Shown one piece after another: positions 26,852 to 36,663 of a DNA stretch of 52,030 nucleotides; positions within the stretch are counted from its first letter, which is position 1, and each line of letters opens with the position of its first letter. The translations under genes and the position numbers were made by a program. The stretch covers positions 1 through 52,030 of the forward strand of contig NZ_CADIKF010000054.1 in the NCBI RefSeq assembly GCF_902859875.1, read 5' to 3'. Below the pieces are notes generated by a model. It saw only the letters and a program-made list of their open reading frames with translations. It did no database searches and was not told the DNA's origin. The DNA comes from Paraburkholderia solisilvae. GTDB taxonomy: Bacteria; Pseudomonadota; Gammaproteobacteria; Burkholderiales; Burkholderiaceae.

Positions 26852-27205
26852 ATGGCTCTCTCTCAACCGTCCGAAGTCCCCGATTCCGTACGCGGCGCTG
26901 TCCGGTCCCACTCCAACGTCGTCCGCAACAACAACGTCATTCCTTTCCCGCTGTCGCGCGTGCTCCTGCCGGTGACCTTGCTCCGTCAGTCAGAAGACGA
27001 AGCGCGCGCACAACTCAAATCGCTGCTGCACTCGCCACTCGGTGTCTATGTCGTCAGCACGGAAGTCGTCCGTGACGGCGTGCGCGTGCTGTTCTCGATC
27101 GCCCCCGAAGACCTCGATTTCACCTTGCATACGTTGATCGCCTCGGTGCCGCACGCGCTGATCGGTTCGCTCGCGCGCACCGGCTCGTCCAAAGAGGCGC
27201 ACTGA
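26852..27205 (+). CDS. Hypothetical protein translationally coupled to a DapA-family gene
   Basis: 117-residue protein without a recognised family. The N-terminal 30 residues are polar and probably disordered. The rest alternates strand and helix: SRVLLPVTLLRQSEDEARAQLKSLLHSPLGVYVVSTEVVRDGVRVLFSIAPEDLDFTLHTLIASVP reads like a small alpha-beta domain. Its TGA stop overlaps the ATG of the lyase by one base (TGATG), so the two are probably translated in concert. The open frame reaches further upstream, but the ATG at 26852 is the first credible start. Function unknown. Confidence 0.6.
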   Translation: MALSQPSEVPDSVRGAVRSHSNVVRNNNVIPFPLSRVLLPVTLLRQSEDEARAQLKSLLHSPLGVYVVSTEVVRDGVRVLFSIAPEDLDFTLHTLIASVPHALIGSLARTGSSKEAH

Positions 27206-28089
27206 TGTACTCCGGTATCTGGCTGCCGATCGTCACGCCGTTTCGCAACGGCGAGGTCGATGTCGAAGGCTTGCAGCGTCTCGCCGATTACTACCTGCAT
27301 ACGGAGATCAGCGGTTTCGTCGCGCTCGGCACGACCGGCGAGGCGGCGCTGCTCTCCGAAAGCGAGCGCATCACGGTGCTGCAGGCGCTGCTCGATGTGG
27401 CCGGCGACCGCCTGCCGGTGCTGGTCGGCGCGGGCGGTTTCGATACGCGCGACGTGGTGCGCGAGATCAGGCGCTACGAGCGCTGGAATTGCGCCGGCTT
27501 TCTGGTGTCGGCGCCCGCGTATCTGTGTCCGGATCAGGCGGGCGTGCAATGGCATTTCGAACAGATTGCCTGCGCCACCGCGCGGCCGGTCGTGCTGTAC
27601 GACGTGCCGCATCGCACCGGCGTCAGGATTGCGCCGGACACGGTCGAGCGGCTGCTCGAATTCGACAATATCGTCGCGATCAAGGAATGCGTGAAAGACC
27701 ATTTCGACGCGCTGCACGATCTGCCGGTCAACGTGCTGTGCGGCACCGATGACGCGTTCGTCGATTGCCTCGACGCAGGCGGCGCGGGCGGCATTCTCGC
27801 GAGCGCGCATGTGTGCGCGGACCTGCTCGTCGAAGTGCGCGAACTGCATCGCGGCGGGCGCGAAGACGACGCGCGGCGGCTCTTCGCGAACCTCGTGCCG
27901 CTGCTGCGGCTGCTGTTTTCCGCGCCGAACCCGGCCGCCATCAAGGCGATGCTCGCGTTCGATCACCCGCTGACCGACGAGACGCGCATGCCGATTGCAC
28001 GCGCATCGGCGCAACTGGTCGAGCGGCTCCTGCAGGCACGCAACGCGTTGCAGGATTTGCGCGCGGAGTTGACGGGCGCGACGCACTGA
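27205..28089 (+). CDS. DapA-family lyase (4-hydroxy-tetrahydrodipicolinate synthase-like)
   Basis: 294-residue class I aldolase-fold enzyme. Catalytic elements align with E. coli DapA: GTTGE at 42-46, Tyr132 and Arg137 in YDVPHRTG, and Schiff-base Lys160 in AIKEC. These are the residues that support condensation of pyruvate with aspartate semialdehyde for lysine and peptidoglycan. Burkholderiales usually carry several DapA paralogues, and without neighbouring lysine genes this one may use another aldehyde with pyruvate. It is coupled by a one-base overlap to the unknown gene at 26852. Confidence 0.85.
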   Translation: MYSGIWLPIVTPFRNGEVDVEGLQRLADYYLHTEISGFVALGTTGEAALLSESERITVLQALLDVAGDRLPVLVGAGGFDTRDVVREIRRYERWNCAGFLVSAPAYLCPDQAGVQWHFEQIACATARPVVLYDVPHRTGVRIAPDTVERLLEFDNIVAIKECVKDHFDALHDLPVNVLCGTDDAFVDCLDAGGAGGILASAHVCADLLVEVRELHRGGREDDARRLFANLVPLLRLLFSAPNPAAIKAMLAFDHPLTDETRMPIARASAQLVERLLQARNALQDLRAELTGATH

Positions 28090-28193
28090 CAAGGCGCGGC
28101 GTGTCGTACGCGTTCTGCGAGGCCGGCAGGAAACCGATTCACGACTCAAACAGTTCTGGGACTTCGGGTAGCGCTCGAAGTCTGGAGGTATCC

Positions 28194-28859
28194 ATGCACA
28201 AGCAACACATCGCGGCCGGCACGCGGGCGGCAGAGCCGGATGGCAAGACTGCCCGCGTCGCCACCGTTCAGCGCGGCAGCGGCGCCGGCAGCGTCGTGCT
28301 GCGGCGCTTCGACCCGGCGCGCGACTCGTACGAGCAACTGACCGCGGTGCTGCACCGCGCGTTCGCGCGGCTCGGCATGATGGGCCTGAACTGCCTGTGC
28401 GTCGCGCAGACGCCGTCGGCGACGCGTAAGCGCGCGAAGGCCGGCGACTGTTTCGTCGCGGTCTGCGGCGGCGACGTGGTCGGCACGATGACGCTCTATG
28501 CGCGCGATACCGAATCGCCCTGCGAGCACTATCGCGTCGAAAACGTCGCGACGCTGCGTCAGTTCGGCGTCGAGCCGGCCTGGCAAAGCCGCGGCATCGG
28601 CAAGTCGCTGATCGCGTTTGCCGAGCATTGGGCCGCGACGCGCGGCTATGCGCAGCTCGCGCTCGACACGCCGTATCCGGCCGTGCATCTGCTCGACTTC
28701 TATCGCAGCCAGGGCTTTCGCATGATCGACGTGCTGCGTTTTCCGGAACGCGACTACGACAGCGCGATTCTCAGCAAGCCGCCGGTGGCCGCGCGCACGC
28801 TCGCGAACTGGTCGCGCCGCCTCGAACTGCCGTGCCCCACTTTCCCGCGTGCCGCATGA
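28194..28859 (+). CDS. GNAT-family N-acetyltransferase
   Basis: 221-residue protein with a GNAT fold in residues about 35-200. The acetyl-CoA motif A is visible as LRQFGVEPAWQSRGIGKSLI (R-x-x-G-x-G/A type), followed by LALDTPYPAVHLLDFYRSQGFRMIDV, the usual motif B region. Substrate unknown. TCTGGAGG sits 5 nt before the ATG at 28194. The stop overlaps the next gene by four bases (ATGA), which implies an operon with the membrane protein at 28856. Confidence 0.82.
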   Translation: MHKQHIAAGTRAAEPDGKTARVATVQRGSGAGSVVLRRFDPARDSYEQLTAVLHRAFARLGMMGLNCLCVAQTPSATRKRAKAGDCFVAVCGGDVVGTMTLYARDTESPCEHYRVENVATLRQFGVEPAWQSRGIGKSLIAFAEHWAATRGYAQLALDTPYPAVHLLDFYRSQGFRMIDVLRFPERDYDSAILSKPPVAARTLANWSRRLELPCPTFPRAA

Positions 28860-29263
28860 ACCGCAGCAACGGAAGCCCGCGCGCCGCTCCGCTGTTGATG
28901 GTGCCGCAGCGCCTGATGATGCTGCGCGGCATGTGCAAGGTGATTGCGATCGCGTTTGCGGTCAACCAGGTGTTGACGACCGTGTTCGAGTTTGTCGCGC
29001 AGAAGGTGGATGCGACGCTGCCGCATCAGACGGTGTGGCTCTTCAGCTGCATCACGTGCGGCCTGCTGACATTGTGGCTGCAGGCCGATGCGCGCCGCGC
29101 ATTCGCGTTCGCACGCAAGCGGAAGTTCGTGACGATCAAGGAGGGCAAGGAACGCGCGCTGCAGATCGCCGCGGACTGCCCGAAGCGCTGGCTCGTCATT
29201 CTGCATATCGAGCTCAGTCCTGCTGCGTTTGCGGTGCAGGCGGGCGGGCCGCCACCGCGCTAA
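28856..29263 (+). CDS. Hypothetical protein with two predicted membrane segments
   Basis: 135 residues. Hydrophobic stretches occur near residues 27-47 (VIAIAFAVNQVLTTVFEFVA) and 58-75 (VWLFSCITCGLLTLWL), followed by a basic helix RRAFAFARKRKF and a short soluble tail. No family was recognised. It overlaps the GNAT stop by four bases, so it is translated with it. The tail KEGKERALQIAADCPKRWLVILHIELSPAAF might be a small cytoplasmic domain. Confidence 0.55.
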   Translation: MNRSNGSPRAAPLLMVPQRLMMLRGMCKVIAIAFAVNQVLTTVFEFVAQKVDATLPHQTVWLFSCITCGLLTLWLQADARRAFAFARKRKFVTIKEGKERALQIAADCPKRWLVILHIELSPAAFAVQAGGPPPR

Positions 29264-29338
29264 GCGGTTTTCCGCCGCGCGTTCGTGCGGTGCTTCCGCT
29301 GATTGCCGCGACCCGCGTAAAGCGTCTATAAAGACACT

Positions 29339-30586
29339 GTGTCGATTACCGGCAGTGTCGACGTCATGGACGATCCGAAGCAGGTCGATGCAATGCCGCC
29401 GCGCCCGGCCGGGCGCGCGCGGGCCGCGCACGGCGACGCAGACGCCAGCGTGGATGCGGGCGGAGGTGCAGAAGCGGACCATGTGGCCTTTAGCGCGCCG
29501 CCGGCACGCCGGTTTGTGCAACCGTGGACAACGTTCGTCGCGTGGCTCGAACGGCTCGACCCGGGCGCGCACCGTCGTCTGAAGGGGCTGCGCCTCGTCA
29601 CGGCGTACGGGCTGGCCGCCGCGCTCGGCGCGTTGCACGACGTCACCCGCGACGTGCATCAGGGCGCGGTGCTCGCGACGCTCGCCGCGAGCTTCGCGCT
29701 GTGGGCGAGCGTGTCCGAAGCGAGCACCACGCGCGCCGACTCGAGCCGCGACCTTGCGTTGCTGTGCATCGCGGCGGGCGTCGGCGCGGCGTCCTTTGTC
29801 GCGCTGCTGCCGCTTCTCTCCGGCGTCGGCCGCGTGGGCCCGGAAATGACGCTGGTCAGCGGCGCGTTCTGCGTCGGTTATCTGAAGCGGTTCGGCATGC
29901 TCGGCGCCGGCATCGGTTCGCAGATCTATCTCGGCCAGCTTTATGCGTACGGCACGAATCTGGTCCCTGCCGATTTGCAGGCGATCGGCGTGGCCGTGCT
30001 GATTGCCGCGCTCGGCTCGATCGTGCCGCGCCTGTTGAGCGGGCCGGCCGAACGGCCGGTTTCGCTGGCGGCGCTCTCGACGGTCCCCGCGATGCCGCCG
30101 GGCTTCGCGCGGCGCTGGCCGCCCGAACTGGTGATGGGCCTGCAGGCGGCGGCCGGGTCGGCGGTCGTGGTCGCGTTGAACCAGATATTCGAGCTCGAGG
30201 AATCGGTGTGGGCGATCACCGCGTGCACGTACGTCGTGGCCGGCTCGACGAGCGGCACTGCGCAGCGCGTGCGCCGGCGCATCATCGGCACGCTGATCGG
30301 CGTGCCGCTCGGCCTCGCGTGCCTGCCGCTTGCCGAGCACGCGCCGCTCGTCGTCTGGTCGTTCGCGGCGCTCGCGATGATCGTCTATGCAATGGGGCTG
30401 CCGGATCGCTATGATGTCGCGTGCGGCGCGTTCGCGTTTATCCTGATCGTCACGCTTGCCGCGAACGGCGTGCACTCGGTGTCGTATCTCTTTGCGCGCT
30501 TGTGGGAGACGCTGATCGGCGGCGCGCTCGGTCTCGCGGCCGCGCTGCTGATCTTTCCGTTGCGCGCCAATCGCGAGGAGACGTAG
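29339..30586 (+). CDS. FUSC-family inner-membrane protein (aromatic-acid efflux-like)
   Basis: 415 residues (GTG start at 29339; an ATG at 29366 is equally possible and neither has a clear ribosome site). After a polar N-terminus there are two blocks of about five or six hydrophobic segments, the layout of FUSC/YccS-type proteins related to fusaric-acid-resistance and p-hydroxybenzoic-acid efflux pumps. The second block contains LVMGLQAAAGSAVVVALNQIFELEESVWAITACTYVVAGSTSGTAQRVRRRIIGTLIGVPLGL, the diagnostic FUSC repeat. No membrane-fusion partner is adjacent, so tripartite efflux is not supported. Confidence 0.8.
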   Translation: MSITGSVDVMDDPKQVDAMPPRPAGRARAAHGDADASVDAGGGAEADHVAFSAPPARRFVQPWTTFVAWLERLDPGAHRRLKGLRLVTAYGLAAALGALHDVTRDVHQGAVLATLAASFALWASVSEASTTRADSSRDLALLCIAAGVGAASFVALLPLLSGVGRVGPEMTLVSGAFCVGYLKRFGMLGAGIGSQIYLGQLYAYGTNLVPADLQAIGVAVLIAALGSIVPRLLSGPAERPVSLAALSTVPAMPPGFARRWPPELVMGLQAAAGSAVVVALNQIFELEESVWAITACTYVVAGSTSGTAQRVRRRIIGTLIGVPLGLACLPLAEHAPLVVWSFAALAMIVYAMGLPDRYDVACGAFAFILIVTLAANGVHSVSYLFARLWETLIGGALGLAAALLIFPLRANREET

Positions 30587-30588
30587 TC

Positions 30589-31011
30589 TTGTCGATCATG
30601 CAGGTTCATCCGCTACGCCTCGTCCCCGGCGACGATCTGCGCGCCGCCGTGGAGGACGCGCTCCATCAGCGCGCGCTGCGCGCCGCATTCGTGATCCAGG
30701 GCATCGGCAGCCTGAGCGTCGCAAGCTTGCGGTTTGCCGGCGCGGCCGTTCCCGCCGAGCTTCACGGCGACCTCGAAATCCTGACCCTCGCCGGTTCCGT
30801 GTCGCCGGACGGCGCGCACCTGCATATGTCTATCGCCGACGCAAACGGTCAGGTGTTCGGCGGCCATGTCGCACACGGCTGCACAGTACGCACGACCGCG
30901 GAGTTGTTGCTGGCGTTGCTGCCGCAGCATGCGTTCTCGCGGGAACCCGATGCCGCTACCGGTTTCATGGAACTCGTCGTACGCGGCATGCCGAAAGCGG
31001 ACTCGGCCTGA
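30589..31011 (+). CDS. DUF296/PPC-domain protein
   Basis: 140-residue single-domain protein of the PPC/DUF296 family, the trimeric domain found after AT-hooks in plants and alone in bacteria. Visible family features are an N-terminal strand with LRLVPGDDLRAAVEDAL, FVIQGIGSLSVASLRFAG, GDLEILTLAGSVSPDGAHLHMSIAD and VFGGHVAHGCTVRTTAELLL. The conserved His residues (HLH, GGH) resemble a metal site; biochemical role unknown. GAGGAG overlaps the end of the FUSC gene, 8 nt before a TTG at 30589; an ATG three codons later is the alternative. Likely in an operon with the FUSC gene. Confidence 0.8.
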   Translation: MSIMQVHPLRLVPGDDLRAAVEDALHQRALRAAFVIQGIGSLSVASLRFAGAAVPAELHGDLEILTLAGSVSPDGAHLHMSIADANGQVFGGHVAHGCTVRTTAELLLALLPQHAFSREPDAATGFMELVVRGMPKADSA

Positions 31012-31080
31012 AGCACGCCCCGGCTCGCGAGATGGCCGCCGTCGCCGGCTGACTTCAACGCACGCGGAAAGCGCAGGCCG

Positions 31081-34000
31081 TCACGACTCTGGCCGCTCCC
31101 GGTCGTTCTCGGGCAACGCGCCGGCGTCGGCGCGAGGCAGTTCGAATTCGAATGTCGCGCCGCGCGGCGAGTTCGCGAAAACCTGCAGCGTGCCGCCATG
31201 CGCTTCGACGATCGAGCGGCAGATCGACAGACCCATGCCCATTCCGCCGGCTTTAGTCGTATAGAAAGGCTCGAAAAGCTGTTCGATATCCTCGCCATCC
31301 ACGCCCGGGCCGGTATCCCATACCGCGATGCGCGCGGCCTGTTCGCCCGCCGGCCCATGAGTGGTGCGCGTCGTGATCAGCAGTTCGCGCGGGCCGTTGC
31401 TCATGCAGCTCATCGCTTCGACTGCGTTGATCATCAGGTTCAGCATCACCTGTTGCAACTGCACGCGGTCTCCATGAATGACCGGCAGCGTATCGTCGAG
31501 CTGAGCCTCGATGGATACGCGGTGCCGGGTCGCTTCGGCGCGGGCCAGTCCGATCACCTCGCGAATCGCGTCGTTGACGAAGACGCGCTCCCTGCGCGTG
31601 GGCGCCTTTTTCACCAGCGCGCGAATGCGTCCGATCACGTCGTTCGCGCGCGTGCCGTCGTTGACGATGCGCGCGAGCGCCTGCCGGACCTCGTCGAGAT
31701 CCGGCGTGTGCGCATCGAGCCAGCGCAGCGCTGCGTGCGCGTTGGTCACCGATGCCGCGATCGGTTGCCGGATCTCATGCGTGATCGACGCGGTGAGCTG
31801 CCCCATCGTCGATACGCGGTTCGCGTGAGCGAGCTCCATCTCGATCTCGCGATAGCGTCGCTCGCTTTCGCGTGCGTCCGATTCCGCGCGTTTGCGTTCG
31901 GTCAGATCGACGACGAACGCGACGCCCTGGTCGAGCGCATCGCCGAACGTCGCGGCGCCCACCAGCACGGCCACACGGACGCCGTCGGCGCGCACGAATT
32001 CCTTTTCGTAGGCCGGTACAAAACCTAGCGAACTGATCTCGGCGAGCGCGCGTGCGTCGTTCGCGCGCGCACTGGGCGGCGTCAGATCGGTCCAGCGCAG
32101 CCGGCCCGCGGCGAGATCGGCGCGCTCGTAACCGATGAGCTGCAGGAACGCGTCATTCGCTTCATGGATGCGCCCGTCGAAGTCCCAGATAAAGACGCCG
32201 ATGATGTTCGCATCGACGAGCCGCCGGATGCGCGCTTCACGCTCGGCGAGGTCGCGATACAGGCGCGAGTTTTCGAGCGAGATCGCCGCTTGTGATGCGA
32301 GCAGCTTCAGCACCGCGATACGGCTCGCGGTGAAAACATCGGGGGCGAGTGTGTTCTCGAGGTACAGCAGCGCGATCAGTTTGGCCTGGTTGACGAGCGG
32401 CATGCAGGCAATCGAACGCGCGTGTCCACGCTGGATATACGGATCGGTCGAGAAGTCGTGCCGGCCGCTTGCGTCGTTCAGGATGACGCTATCCTCGGTG
32501 CGCATCGCATAGTGGACGAGCGATTCCGGCAGCAGGTCCGCGCGCAACGCCTGGGTCGCGACACTCACGCACAGCGCGTCGCCGCTCGTGGTCGCTTCCG
32601 CCACGATGTTGGGCGCGGCATCCGACGGCATGATCAGCAGACCGCGCTCGGCGCCGGCATGGGCGAGCGCGCTGCGCATGATGGTATGGATCAGCGTGTC
32701 GAGGACGATCTCGCTCGATACCGCCTGCGATACCTTGAGCACGGTGGCGAGATCCAGATGTTCGACCGGCGTCTCGATCGTGCCCGTCGCGCCTGTGCGT
32801 TGATCGGGCGCGGCGAGCTGCGGATGGAAGTCGTCGAGTTGCCGCACTTTTCCTTGCGCGCCCCAACACAGATACGCGTAGCGCGCATTCTTCAGATACA
32901 GGTTCGCGAATTCCACGAGCCCGCGCGCCGCGTAAAAGCGCGACGCCGTTTCATAAGCGATTGCCTCGTTGTGAACGAATCCGTTTTCGCGCGCCGAGCG
33001 GATCGCCCGTTCATACAGATCTTCGGCATCCGTGCCGCGGCCGTGGATCCGTGCGAGTTCCGCGCCGACCAACGCGGCGCGGTTGCCGAAGTTTTGCGGA
33101 CAGTGCGTCGTCCAGACTTCGAGCTGGCGATGGTGCGCGTCGACCGCCGCCACGTACTCCTGCCGCACGTTCGGCGCGGCCGCGTCGCACAGCGCCGCAT
33201 GCGCAAGCGCGCTATAGAAGTGGTATTCCGCCGTTTCAAAGAACGAGGGCGACGTCCACAGCAGCTTGCTGGCCTTGAGCGACGCCTCGACCGCGGCGGC
33301 ATAGTCGCCAGCCAGATAACGCCCCTGCAATTTGCGAATCCAGTACCAGCACTCCGCGATAGCCAATGCAGGGTCGCTCGACAGGCGCTGCTCGAACTGC
33401 GTCTCGCTGCCGTGCTCGTCGTCGAGAAAACCGAAGCGGAGCGTGAGGCCGCGCAGCGTGCGGATCAACGCAACCTGCGTGGAGATGATGTCGACCACGA
33501 TCCCGAACCGCGCCTTCTTTGCAAACGCGAGCCCGTGCTCGGCTTCGCGATGCGCGTCCTCGAGCGGATCGCCGGCCGCGAGCAGGCTCGTGTTCAGATG
33601 GTTGCAACTGTAGCCGGCGAAGGTCAGGTCGCCGCTTCTGGTGGCGATGTCAAACGCACGGCGCAGCAGTTCCCTGCCGGCGCGGACATGCTGGGTCCAC
33701 GGCATCACGATATTGCCGAAGTTCACATAGACCCGTGCCTGCAACTGGGTCAACGAGCGCTGTTCAACCAGCTCGTAGCCGAGACGGGCAAACCGGAAGC
33801 CGGTCTCGTAGTCGCCGAAATGCGGCCCGGCGATCATGCCGAACGTGACGAAAATGGCCGGGGACGTGCCGCAATTGCCGTATTCGAGCCCGAGGTTGAC
33901 GGCCCGGCACAGCACCATCGAAAGCAGATTCGCGTCGCTGAAGAGCGCGGCTGGAGAAAGATTGTCGAGCACGCGAATCGTCGCGAGCGAGGTCGGGTCG

Positions 34001-36663
34001 GTGATCAACGGCTGGTCGATCAGTTCCTCGATGGTGCGCTCGCCGAGCAGCGAAGCAATGCGCGCGTATTCGATGTGCGTTTCTTCATCTGACGGATGCG
34101 GCGACCAGACGATGCCGAGCCGCCGCAAATAATCGAGGCCGACGGCGACGGCCTCGTCGATCCGGTCGAGCGTCAGACACACGTCCATACCGAGGCATGC
34201 GAGCGTCGCGAGTTCGGTGGTGTCGCGCGCAAGCGGAATGAGTGTGCTCACGCGCGCTTGCGCGGCGGCCAGATCGCCGTGCAGGAACTCGCACTCCGCG
34301 CGCTCGAACGCGAGCGAGAACGCCAGCGCGTGCCGGGTTTGCCAGCCATCGTCCGCGAGCCGTTCCGCGCCCGCCTTCAGATACTCGAGCGCCGAGCCAT
34401 ACGCGGCGGAGGCTTTGGCGCGCCTGCCGGCAATCAGATTCAACTCGGCGAGGCGTTCGAGCTCGGCCGGTTCGGTCATCAACGCGGCGCCGCGATTGAG
34501 CTGGTTGACGATTTCGAACGCGGCCTCGTCGAGTTTTTCCGGCGGCGTGCGCGCGGCCAGCAGGCGGCCGATGCGCAAATGCGTCTGGGCGCGCAGCCGT
34601 TTCGGGATCAACGAATAGGCCGCCTCCTGCACGCGGTCGTGAACGAATCGGTACATGCCGTCCTGGTGGAAAATCAGTTCCTGACAGACGGCCTCCCACA
34701 GGTCCGCATGGACTTGCGCGTGCGACTTCTCGAAGATCAACGCAAGCGTCTCGGCCTCGGCCATATGTCCAATGCTCGCGAGATCCTGCAACGCGGCCTG
34801 CGTGTGTTCGGGCAGCCGCGCGAGTTTGCTTGTCATCAGATGCACGACGTTGTCGGTATAGCCCTTTGCGCGTATGCATTCGATGTGCGACACCCAGGTG
34901 GCGCACGCATGGTCGAAGCTGAGCAACCCTTCGTCGGCGAGCGCGGTCAGAAACTGCAGCGCGAAGAACGGGTTGCCACCGGTTTTCTCGTGGACGAGGC
35001 GCGCGAGCTGTTCGGCCTCCTCCGGCGCGCAGCGCAGCGTATCGGCCACCAGTCTTTGCAGATCGTCGCCTGACAGCGGCCGCAGCGTGATCTGCTGCAC
35101 GGCGGCTTGCGCGCGGCGCACCGCGGCGAGCTTGCGCATCAGCGGATGGTTGCGGTCGACTTCGTTGTCGCGGTACGCGCCGATCAGCAGCAGATGGCGC
35201 AGATCCGGATCGAGCAGCAGGCTTTCGAGCACATCGAGCGTGCCCGAATCGAGCCATTGCAGGTCGTCCAGAAACAGCAGCAGCGGATGCTCGGGGCGGG
35301 CGAACACGCCGATAAAGCGGCGCAGCACCAGTTGAAAGCGGCGTTGCGCATCGTGCGCCGGCAGATCGGTAATCGGCGGCTGCTCGCCGATGATCAGTTT
35401 CAGTCCGGGCACGAGGTTGGTCATCAGCAGCCCGTTCGAACCCAACGCGTCGCGCAGCCGTTCGCGCAGGTCCTTCAGCTCGGCGTCGCGCTTGCCGAGA
35501 AACGGCGTGAGCAGGCCACGAAACGCCTGCGCGAGGGTCCAGTACGGAATGTCGCGCTTGTATTGATCGAACTTCCCGGTGGCAAAGAGGCTGCGCGGCG
35601 GCACGAGCACCTTCTGCAGTTCATTGACCACCGACGATTTGCCGATGCCGGAATAGCCCGCCACCAGCACCAGTTCAGTGCGGCCGCCTGCCACCACGCG
35701 ATCGAACGCGGCGAGCAGCGTGTCGATTTCGCGCGCGCGGCCGTAAAGTTTTTCGGGAATCATCAGCCGGTCGGGCGTATCGTGTTCACCGAGCGTGAAC
35801 GGCGCGATCTCGCCGTGCGCTTCCCACTGCGCGAGACAGCGCCGCAGGTCGAGCTCGAGTGCGGCGGCCGTCTGGTAGCGATCCTCCGCGGCCTTGGCCA
35901 ACAGCTTCATCACGAGGTCCGACAGCACGGCCGGCAGGCTCGGGACGCGCTCGGCGGGCGGCGCCGCCTTGCGCGCGATATGACAGTGCACCCAATCCAT
36001 CGGGTCATCGGCGCTGAACGGCAATACACCGGTGAGCAACTGGTAGAGCGTGACGCCGAGCGAATAGAGGTCGCTGCGCGAATCCACCGAGCGGTTCATG
36101 CGTCCGGTCTGCTCGGGGGCCATGTAGGCCAGCGTGCCGGCGATCGATTCCGGCGGCCACAGCGCCTGGCGTTCTCGCGGCAAAAATGAAGCGATGCCGA
36201 GGCCGGTCAGACGGATGCTGTCGTCTGCCGGATTCAGCAGAACATTGGCCGGTGTGACGTCTTTATGAATCACACCGGCCGCATGCAGCTTGCCCAATGC
36301 ACTCGCCATGTTGGGCGCGACGCGCAGAAAATGACCGAGCGCCATCGGCACGGGTTCTCGCGCGATCGGCGCGTCGCCGCGGTCTTCGAGTACGAGCACG
36401 AGTTGCCCGTCTTCCTGGGTCAGCGCCAGCGGTCGCGCGATCGGCGCGCCGGCCAGTTTTTCCGCTAACGCGAATTCGTGTTCGAGGCGGCTCAGCGTGC
36501 GCGGCGCGGGCTGCGCCGCCACGGGCCGCACGGTCAGAAACGACTCGCGGCCGCCGTCGGGGTGGACCTGCCACGCTCTCGACAGGACGCGTTCGCCGTC
36601 GTCCCACAATACTTCATGGGATCTGTTTCCAAGGGCGCCTAACAGGCCGGGCGACCGATTCAC
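31081..36663 (-). CDS. Giant hybrid sensor: pseudokinase, AAA ATPase, GAF, PAS, histidine kinase
   Basis: 1860-residue protein. Residues 1-290 are a Ser/Thr kinase-like domain: HKD at 133-135 and Asn140 are kept, but the DFG motif is GLG (154-156) and the ATP-binding lysine region reads FLTVRP without Lys, so it is probably a pseudokinase. An AAA/STAND ATPase follows with Walker A GYSGIGKS (Lys342) and LLFLDDLQWLD, then a long helical TPR-like stretch, a GAF domain (about 1310-1460), a PAS domain (about 1480-1600) and a HisKA/HATPase unit with His1629 in ITHEIRQP, N box LMINAVEAM and G boxes. No receiver domain or response regulator is adjacent. Translation begins at a GTG at 36663 with TGGAG upstream. 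Confidence 0.9.
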   Translation of the reverse strand: MNRSPGLLGALGNRSHEVLWDDGERVLSRAWQVHPDGGRESFLTVRPVAAQPAPRTLSRLEHEFALAEKLAGAPIARPLALTQEDGQLVLVLEDRGDAPIAREPVPMALGHFLRVAPNMASALGKLHAAGVIHKDVTPANVLLNPADDSIRLTGLGIASFLPRERQALWPPESIAGTLAYMAPEQTGRMNRSVDSRSDLYSLGVTLYQLLTGVLPFSADDPMDWVHCHIARKAAPPAERVPSLPAVLSDLVMKLLAKAAEDRYQTAAALELDLRRCLAQWEAHGEIAPFTLGEHDTPDRLMIPEKLYGRAREIDTLLAAFDRVVAGGRTELVLVAGYSGIGKSSVVNELQKVLVPPRSLFATGKFDQYKRDIPYWTLAQAFRGLLTPFLGKRDAELKDLRERLRDALGSNGLLMTNLVPGLKLIIGEQPPITDLPAHDAQRRFQLVLRRFIGVFARPEHPLLLFLDDLQWLDSGTLDVLESLLLDPDLRHLLLIGAYRDNEVDRNHPLMRKLAAVRRAQAAVQQITLRPLSGDDLQRLVADTLRCAPEEAEQLARLVHEKTGGNPFFALQFLTALADEGLLSFDHACATWVSHIECIRAKGYTDNVVHLMTSKLARLPEHTQAALQDLASIGHMAEAETLALIFEKSHAQVHADLWEAVCQELIFHQDGMYRFVHDRVQEAAYSLIPKRLRAQTHLRIGRLLAARTPPEKLDEAAFEIVNQLNRGAALMTEPAELERLAELNLIAGRRAKASAAYGSALEYLKAGAERLADDGWQTRHALAFSLAFERAECEFLHGDLAAAQARVSTLIPLARDTTELATLACLGMDVCLTLDRIDEAVAVGLDYLRRLGIVWSPHPSDEETHIEYARIASLLGERTIEELIDQPLITDPTSLATIRVLDNLSPAALFSDANLLSMVLCRAVNLGLEYGNCGTSPAIFVTFGMIAGPHFGDYETGFRFARLGYELVEQRSLTQLQARVYVNFGNIVMPWTQHVRAGRELLRRAFDIATRSGDLTFAGYSCNHLNTSLLAAGDPLEDAHREAEHGLAFAKKARFGIVVDIISTQVALIRTLRGLTLRFGFLDDEHGSETQFEQRLSSDPALAIAECWYWIRKLQGRYLAGDYAAAVEASLKASKLLWTSPSFFETAEYHFYSALAHAALCDAAAPNVRQEYVAAVDAHHRQLEVWTTHCPQNFGNRAALVGAELARIHGRGTDAEDLYERAIRSARENGFVHNEAIAYETASRFYAARGLVEFANLYLKNARYAYLCWGAQGKVRQLDDFHPQLAAPDQRTGATGTIETPVEHLDLATVLKVSQAVSSEIVLDTLIHTIMRSALAHAGAERGLLIMPSDAAPNIVAEATTSGDALCVSVATQALRADLLPESLVHYAMRTEDSVILNDASGRHDFSTDPYIQRGHARSIACMPLVNQAKLIALLYLENTLAPDVFTASRIAVLKLLASQAAISLENSRLYRDLAEREARIRRLVDANIIGVFIWDFDGRIHEANDAFLQLIGYERADLAAGRLRWTDLTPPSARANDARALAEISSLGFVPAYEKEFVRADGVRVAVLVGAATFGDALDQGVAFVVDLTERKRAESDARESERRYREIEMELAHANRVSTMGQLTASITHEIRQPIAASVTNAHAALRWLDAHTPDLDEVRQALARIVNDGTRANDVIGRIRALVKKAPTRRERVFVNDAIREVIGLARAEATRHRVSIEAQLDDTLPVIHGDRVQLQQVMLNLMINAVEAMSCMSNGPRELLITTRTTHGPAGEQAARIAVWDTGPGVDGEDIEQLFEPFYTTKAGGMGMGLSICRSIVEAHGGTLQVFANSPRGATFEFELPRADAGALPENDRERPES

